DNA from: Pseudomonadota bacterium
GTDB taxonomy: Bacteria > Desulfobacterota > Syntrophorhabdia > Syntrophorhabdales > Syntrophorhabdaceae
Length of the DNA stretch: 64,000 nucleotides
Assembly: GCA_026388315.1 (NCBI GenBank)
Contig: JAPLKA010000021.1
Span: 23,154-87,153, forward strand
Direction: 5' to 3'
The translations under genes and the position numbers were made by a program. This document shows positions 59,501 to 64,000 of the stretch, in pieces (the stretch's first letter is position 1; each line of letters opens with the position of its first letter). Under the pieces are notes generated by a model. That model worked only from the letters and a program-made list of their open reading frames with translations, was not told where the DNA came from and made no database searches.

Positions 59501-62348
59501 CTATCGCTATGACTTTATACTTGAGCATATCCTCCTGGGTTGTCACCGCATTATAGTTCGCTTCAATACCCACAAACAGGCGTGACGGATACAACGGGAT
59601 TTTTGCCGATACTGTCTGTACCTCCCCGTTGGGATCCATGAATTCCAGTTCCGTCAGGATGTCTTTGGGCACATCAACAGATGGCAGTTCCAGGAGTTTT
59701 GCACGCGCAGTACCTGTTCTATCGAGCGTTACATCCAGGGTCTGCTGCTTTACTTTCTTCTCCTGCGCAGTGCCGTCTTCAGGCGGCTGATCGTCCTCGT
59801 CCGAGTCATCAAAGCGTACCGCCTTCTGGATGCCCTCCTTCACCGGTCCGTTTGCAAAAATAAACCCTTCGTAATCAGGCAGCAAAATCGGATGCCGCTG
59901 AATCTCCGTTCTTACTTTCACGGGGAGATTGGATGCCCCTCCGCCGGACAGATAGCTCACCGATACATCGATTTCTGCCGCCTTCGCATTCACCAGCGGT
60001 TCTTTTGGTCCCTGAATAATACCCTTTGCCAGAGGGATGCGGAATGCTTCAATCCTGAAGGAGCCTGAATTCCAGGATTTATTCGGCCCTTGCCGTCCAT
60101 ACCTGCGCCTGTGTCCGCGTGTTTTTTCCTGCTTGCCGTCTGCCTGTCCTTCGCGTTTTGAAAGGATTACATTGTAGGTACCCAGTTTGGCATTGGCAGG
60201 GATTTTCCATACCGCCTCGGAGGTCCCGTTTGACTGCCATCTTAACGCAAATGTATACTTTTCATCGCTGCCCATGTGCTCAATGATCATCTCATCCGGC
60301 CTCAGTGCCTCAGGAATGAGCGATATGCCCTTCATGGTGTGCTGCCTTATGAAGTGCTTCATGTGGACCGTCTCACCTGCCCGAAAGAGCGTGCGGTCAA
60401 AGACGGTGTGGGCCATGACTGCATCGGCATTCCCGAAATCCGCCTGCTGAAGATTGTACCTCCAGGGCTCAATGCCCTGATTCCAGCTTGAGTGGGTAAA
60501 AGTCATATCCTTATCGATTTTTGCAAAAACAAACAGACCTTCCTTATAACGGGAATAATCCCCGGAACAGGACACTGTATGTTTCGTTGCAGCCAGATTT
60601 GCATCTATCTTCGCAATTCCGTCGGCATCGGTCTTTCCCTGCCACATGATAAATCCCGAACAGTCATGCACCGAAACCGATGCGTCCTTCATCGGCTGCC
60701 CCTTGTCGAGGGATGTAACCCAGACCACAGACGATTCCTTCCCCCATTCGAAATGCGCCAGCATATTGGTAACAAGAGCCGCCGCAGGAACATACATGGG
60801 CGCTTTCCGGCCGAGAAGGCGTGAGCCCAGGATTTCGCTTTCCAGCTCCACCACATAAAATCCAGCCTCTTTCAGCGGAATGCCTATTACCTCAAATTCC
60901 CGGGTGCCTCCCGGTTTCGGAATTGAAAACTTCTGTGCGCTCTGCTCCCTGTTCTTCAACACAGGTTTATCCCTTTCAGCACGTTCAACAGCGCCCATCA
61001 GATCAATAACTGCCGCCTCTCTGTTCATCTGAACCCGGTGCAATCTGCCCTTCAGGTTATGCACCGTATCATCGGCAGCTTCTTTTGCTACCCCGGGCAG
61101 GACAGACTTCATAAACTCTCCGGCCTTTACCGCTTTGTCGAGGAACGATTCTTTTACCTTGCTTTTCATGGATCCGCGGTCATCAACTGTTTTCGACATC
61201 CAGGCGCTGATCTCAGATTCGACGTTCCTTACGGTCAATGGAAGTATAGCGCCTTCGTTCAGTTCAATGACACCAAAGGTGGACGGGAATTTGGCCAGAG
61301 GAGGATAGGAATAGGTTCGAACTTCCAGGGGAAATTTTTCCTGGTTTTTAAGTGGTCTGTTCGAATCATCCTTCATATTGCCTGGCAGATGTATGGTGAA
61401 GGCAGTAAGCTCAGGAAAGGGACCTTCAAATAAGATGAAATGTACATTGTCCGGATCTCCCCCCTCACGTGTCTTTGCTGCCCACACCTTACCCTTTTCA
61501 CTCTTCAGGGTAATCTGCTTCGCCAATTCCCATTTCACCGGTGCAGAGAATATCAGTTTCATCGGGCTAAACGGCATGCATTGTGCACTGGGTTTTTCCC
61601 TCATGCACCGGAACTCGGCAGTAAAAGGAGGCCGCGCCTTGAATGCGAGCGTCTGGTCTTCGGTGGTAGCTGTGCCGCCGATGGTCTTCACCCCTTTTCC
61701 CCAGACGATCTTTACCGCCGCGTTGGACGGAAAGGTCTGTCTGCACTGCAGGGCCACCCTTGCCCCGGCTTTATCTCCGAACCGTGTCGTTTTAAAGAGG
61801 GAATCCTTTTCTTCTCCCTTGATCAGCTTTATGCCTACCTGTTCCTTTATGCCTTCTACAGAGCAATAGACGTTCTTCATGATGGACGATTCGTCTGCTT
61901 CCGCATCAAGCAGAAGAAGAAATACCTGATCCTGGTTGATCCGGGTATCGCCTTCACGGGGTCTCGAATCCCTGATGGCAGGCCCGCCGGTATTGAAGGA
62001 AAATTTATTCTGACCGCCTACGGTTTCGCCTTTCAATGTCTTTGTGCCCGATTTCAGCGTAAAGTCGCACATTACCCCGGCAGGAATGTCTCTTTCGAAA
62101 TCATAGGACCATGTTTTTCCGTCTATCCAGCGCCCCTTGCCATTCTCCACACACCGGATGTCAAAAGGATCAGCAAGACGCGGGTCGCCGAATGGGACAA
62201 TCTGTTCCGAAAACCTGGCTGTTACCTGCCGTACACTCTTCACCGTACCTTCCGGGGAAAACATCTCGATGTGCGCCCGGTCGGCGGCAAAGGCAAAGTT
62301 GACACATAAAGCAAAAGTTATTACGACTGTCAGGATTATTTTATACAC
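56502..62348 (-). CDS. yfhM: Alpha-2-macroglobulin family protein (YfhM-like)
   Basis: From GTG 62346-62348 (RBS GAGGGGG) the protein has 1,948 residues. It starts with a signal peptide (MYKIILTVVITFALCVNFAF), followed by MG domains, a bait region and the thioester domain with CLEQ at about residue 1494 (YPYTCLEQKTSRA). Bacterial A2M traps foreign proteases in the periplasm and works with PBP1C (family knowledge). It is about 300 residues longer than E. coli YfhM, partly through charged linkers (SDEDDQPPEDG, KQEKTRGHRRRYGRQG). Confidence 0.95.
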   Translation of the reverse strand: MYKIILTVVITFALCVNFAFAADRAHIEMFSPEGTVKSVRQVTARFSEQIVPFGDPRLADPFDIRCVENGKGRWIDGKTWSYDFERDIPAGVMCDFTLKSGTKTLKGETVGGQNKFSFNTGGPAIRDSRPREGDTRINQDQVFLLLLDAEADESSIMKNVYCSVEGIKEQVGIKLIKGEEKDSLFKTTRFGDKAGARVALQCRQTFPSNAAVKIVWGKGVKTIGGTATTEDQTLAFKARPPFTAEFRCMREKPSAQCMPFSPMKLIFSAPVKWELAKQITLKSEKGKVWAAKTREGGDPDNVHFILFEGPFPELTAFTIHLPGNMKDDSNRPLKNQEKFPLEVRTYSYPPLAKFPSTFGVIELNEGAILPLTVRNVESEISAWMSKTVDDRGSMKSKVKESFLDKAVKAGEFMKSVLPGVAKEAADDTVHNLKGRLHRVQMNREAAVIDLMGAVERAERDKPVLKNREQSAQKFSIPKPGGTREFEVIGIPLKEAGFYVVELESEILGSRLLGRKAPMYVPAAALVTNMLAHFEWGKESSVVWVTSLDKGQPMKDASVSVHDCSGFIMWQGKTDADGIAKIDANLAATKHTVSCSGDYSRYKEGLFVFAKIDKDMTFTHSSWNQGIEPWRYNLQQADFGNADAVMAHTVFDRTLFRAGETVHMKHFIRQHTMKGISLIPEALRPDEMIIEHMGSDEKYTFALRWQSNGTSEAVWKIPANAKLGTYNVILSKREGQADGKQEKTRGHRRRYGRQGPNKSWNSGSFRIEAFRIPLAKGIIQGPKEPLVNAKAAEIDVSVSYLSGGGASNLPVKVRTEIQRHPILLPDYEGFIFANGPVKEGIQKAVRFDDSDEDDQPPEDGTAQEKKVKQQTLDVTLDRTGTARAKLLELPSVDVPKDILTELEFMDPNGEVQTVSAKIPLYPSRLFVGIEANYNAVTTQEDMLKYKVIAIDLKGNPVPGAPITVNIFERKNYSHRRRVTGGFYAYENLTEIKKIGAHCSGKTDSKGILTCEGKPPMKGTIILQAETTDNAGNLSAVHYDMWIAGKHDDWFEARNDDRMDLIPDKKQYEAGETAKFQVKMPFQTGTALVTVEREGVMDVFVRKLSRKNPVIEVPVKRNYSPNIFVSALVVRGRVAGTKPTAFFDPGKPAYKLGISEIKVGWKPHELKVKVAPSKKIYKVREEVNAKITVLTAYGNAPPKGSEVTVAVVDEGLLELKPNDSWKLLEAMMGRRPYEVQTSTAQMMVVGKRHFGRKALPHGGGGGRHLTRELFDSLVYWKATVVLNEKGEASISFPLNDSLTSFRIVAVANGGSTGTGGGGSGLFGAGSESIRTTQDLSIFSGIPPLVREGDKFTAGTTVRNTSLRDMVVEATMSVYDGKEKKEMQPVKETIKAGEAKEFKWGITVPYGPEKLEYETAAKEAGGNAYDRIKVSQKVIKAIPVRTFQATLTQVKDVFQVTVEKPDDAVPGRGGVNLLLRPKLSEGLNGVREYMKEYPYTCLEQKTSRAVALRDKEAWAGITAELPAYLDSDGLAKFFPLMLYGSDILTSYMLSVSHESGYAIPDDLRERMTEGLKGFVEGRVIRWSSLPTADLSIRKMAAVEALSRYGLADSKLLASITIEPNLWPTSAVLDWTNVLMRTGDIPDQKRKLKEAVQILRSRLNLQGTTMGFSTEDKDNLWWLMTTPDLNAAKILLTAIALDDWKEDIPRVARGSLGRMKKGHWDTTLANAWGVLATEKFSKIYESVPVTGTTIATLGKQTEVTDWGKSQRGRADISFAWPKGRETLNVTQKGTGAPWATVRSMAAIPLKEPFSSGYRIKKTLTAVDRKDKGVWSRGDVVRVNLEIEAQSDMTWVVVSDPIPAGSMILGSGLGRDSAILTGSEAGRMGRTWEAFRERTFEALRVYYEFVPKGKWTVEYTLRLNNEGLFQLPETRVEALYSPEMFGEIPNKRVEIKP

Positions 62349-62394
62349 ATTACCCCCTCTTATTGAAATTATCATAAAAAGTCCGCTCACTTAC

Positions 62395-62700
62395 GTTCGC
62401 TGTCAGCTCTGCGCTACTTTTTCCTATCCGCTCCACGCTATCCGCTCCACGCTATTCCCCCTTGACCCTTTGCCCGCAGCACGTAGGAAGTCCGCTCGCA
62501 TGCGTTCGCTGGGACGTCCGCTTCGCTTGGACGAAACTCCATTTTCACATCCTACATCCCACATCCGAGAGGGGACTGGTTCGATATTCCCCTCCACGTT
62601 ATCCGCTCCACGCTACTTATTTCCTATCCGCTCCACCCTCCCATTCTGTCTTTTCTCTTCCGAACTATCGACTAATGACCATCGACTATCGACTGTCCTT
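62395..62700. repeat. Spacer repeats between A2M and RTX genes
   Basis: 306 bp without a gene, made of words such as TATCCGCTCCACGCTA (three or more copies), GTCCGCTCGCATGCGTTCGC and CGACTAATGACCATCGACTA. These belong to the same family as at 53950 and 54210. No promoter or RNA recognised. Confidence 0.7.
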
Positions 62701-64000
62701 TCACCCGTGCCATGCATTCACGATCATCCCCATCAGTTCCTGATTTTTCTTAACATCGTCAACGCTCGTAAGCTGGATGCCGCTGCTGCCTGCAAAGGCA
62801 GTCATCTGCTGGATGACAAGGTTAATGTCGGAGTCGGTGAGGAAGAGACCATTGCCGAGTTCTATCTTCTCGATACCGTAATCGGGTGAGGTCTGGCTCG
62901 ATACGGTTATTTTATCGCTATCTCCATATCCAATAAAAAGGCTGGAGCCTTTCTGATAAAGTGCTATAGTCTCTTTCAGCACATCATTTGAGAACAATAC
63001 CCTGTCCTGAAAGAGTGTGTCTGAACCATTATCCGAAATGGTGTCATTTCCGTCACCGGAAGAGAATGTATAGGTATCACTTCCTGTCCCTCCCCTGAGG
63101 GAATCATTCCCGATGCCGCCGATGAGGGTATCATCTGCATCCTTGCCAGTTAATGTGTCATTACCTCCAAGGCCGGAGAGGATATTGGATCCATTGTTCC
63201 CGTTAATAACATTGGCGAGATCATTTCCCGTTCCGTTAATCGCATCCGTTCCAGTAAGGGTAAGATTTTCCACATTATCCGAGATGGTGAAGGTCACAGA
63301 AGAATTTACTGAATCGGTGCCTTCATCCGTGGCTTCTGTGACCACATCTCCCATATTGTCCACATAGTAGGTGTCGTTATCCAATCCGCCGATCATAGAA
63401 TCCGCACCCATACCTCCGATCAAGGTATCATTGCCGGCACTTCCATACAGGGTATCGTCGCCATCACCTGCATTGATATAGTCATTGCCTGTTTTACCGG
63501 TAAGGATGTTCGATGCAATGTTGCCATAAATGGTGTTATTGAGATCATTGCCGGCACCGTTTATAGGGTCTGTACCGGTAAGAATTAAGGTTTCTACATT
63601 GTCGGACAGAGTATAGGTAACAGAGCTGCGAATTGCATCCGTTCCTTCGTCAGTAAGCTCAGTGACGGTGTCAGACAGATTGTCTACGTAGTAAGTGTCA
63701 TTGCCGATACCGCCTATCATGATGTCGGCTTCCGTTCCACCGATAAGAGTGTCATTACCTATTCCACCGTACAGGGTGTCATCACCACCATCACTGGACA
63801 AATAATCGTTGCCGTCATTGCCGATGAGGGTGTTGTTGCCTGCGTTACCATAAATGGTATTGTTTAGTGCATTGCCGGCACCATCGATAGAATCGGTACC
63901 AGTAAGGGTCAGATTCTCAACATTGTCACCCAGAGTGTAGGAGATGGTAGAACGGACTGAATCGGTGCCTTCGTCTGCTGCTTCCATGACAACATCACCA
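62701..64000 (-). CDS. RTX repeat protein, C-terminal part (cut by window edge)
   Basis: The frame is open to the right edge. Visible are over 430 residues with three units of about 107 residues. Each has a Ca-binding block (GGxGNDTLxG type, e.g. GNDTLIGGMGADSMIGG), then DNDTYYVDN, a VTE...DEGTDSV link and SDNVENLTLTGTDAINGTGN. The C-terminus has IEKIELGNGLFLTDSDIN, typical of type I secretion signals. Probably the substrate of the ABC/HlyD/TolC system encoded at 49104-54032. Confidence 0.9.
   Translation of the reverse strand, partial: GDVVMEAADEGTDSVRSTISYTLGDNVENLTLTGTDSIDGAGNALNNTIYGNAGNNTLIGNDGNDYLSSDGGDDTLYGGIGNDTLIGGTEADIMIGGIGNDTYYVDNLSDTVTELTDEGTDAIRSSVTYTLSDNVETLILTGTDPINGAGNDLNNTIYGNIASNILTGKTGNDYINAGDGDDTLYGSAGNDTLIGGMGADSMIGGLDNDTYYVDNMGDVVTEATDEGTDSVNSSVTFTISDNVENLTLTGTDAINGTGNDLANVINGNNGSNILSGLGGNDTLTGKDADDTLIGGIGNDSLRGGTGSDTYTFSSGDGNDTISDNGSDTLFQDRVLFSNDVLKETIALYQKGSSLFIGYGDSDKITVSSQTSPDYGIEKIELGNGLFLTDSDINLVIQQMTAFAGSSGIQLTSVDDVKKNQELMGMIVNAWHG

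Noticed and set aside
58608..59585. Long plus-strand ORFs opposite the A2M gene (e.g. 58608-59585, 61440-62309)
   Set aside because: They lie antisense to a well-conserved coding sequence, have no family likeness and reflect its codon use.

Overview
The window joins two kinds of DNA. Bases 1 to about 27,200 are part of an integrated mobile element; its left end lies outside the window. Bases 27,450 to 64,000 are ordinary chromosome of a Gram-negative anaerobe. The gene order ispE, spoVG, tRNA-Gln, prs, rplY, pth, together with DUF3786, TIGR03960, HtpX and a type I secretion set, points to a deltaproteobacterial (Desulfobacterota, Syntrophorhabdus/Syntrophus-like) host. That placement is inferred from gene content; no 16S gene is present.

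The mobile element ends at a tyrosine integrase (26065-27081, +), an excisionase-like protein just before it, and a 3' fragment of a tRNA-Thr(CGU) that looks like an attachment site. It carries its own DNA metabolism. The replication genes are a primase-polymerase fused to a plasmid-type initiator domain, a DnaG-like primase and two SSBs. The others are a RecD/Dda-like helicase, an Mre11/Rad50 (SbcD/SbcC) pair, a class II ribonucleotide reductase, a ParB-like protein beside tandem palindromic 48-bp repeats, an ArdC-type anti-restriction protein and many small Cys-rich proteins. No capsid, terminase, tail or conjugation gene is visible, so phage, phage-plasmid and integrative plasmid all remain possible.

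The most unusual content of the element is transcriptional. It encodes a protein with the NusA core fold order (S1-like, degenerate KH1, intact KH2; 1348-2061), a small protein with a NusG-type KOW domain (13069-13473) and a short protein resembling sigma-70 region 2 (11560-12012). A recurrent sequence with the core GTAATAC precedes most of the element's operons. Four copies continue into a second conserved block (CAGTAGGT...TCCGAAAA). Together these suggest a self-encoded promoter-recognition and antitermination system. This is inference from protein motifs and repeated DNA.

Element layout: 1-3200, minus-strand operon (80-aa Cys protein, tiny ORFs, zinc ribbon, SSB1, NusA-like, 233-aa coiled-coil protein, truncated gene); 3200-3640, 67-bp direct repeats; 3640-5232, primase/initiator; 5327-7203, small unknown genes; 7491-9439, helicase operon (+); 9508-9673, 48-bp repeats; 9750-12012, ParB-like, unknown and sigma-like; 12.0-13.07 kb, mostly non-coding with a decayed transposase and foldable sequence; 13069-22739, NusG-like, RNR, SSB2, zinc protein, SbcC, SbcD, primase; 22896-24547, small proteins and ArdC; 24804-27081, 33-residue-repeat protein, excisionase, integrase (+).

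Chromosome layout: tRNA-Glu and tRNA-Lys; DUF192 and DedA; htpX, rsmB, PASTA protein, rpe, DUF3786 (+); a long minus-strand housekeeping run from TIGR03960 to pth; phosphomannomutase, ROK kinase, LOG protein, DUF2156; MoxR, DUF58 and transglutaminase (+); a type I secretion system (HlyD, ABC, TolC); PBP1C and alpha-2-macroglobulin; and the C-terminal end of a large RTX protein, the probable secretion substrate. Two chromosomal peculiarities stand out. Several genes have no ATG/GTG/TTG at their expected start but an AUA (or CUG) behind a ribosome-binding site or overlapping the preceding stop. A family of low-complexity spacer repeats also runs into coding sequence, including a signal peptide.
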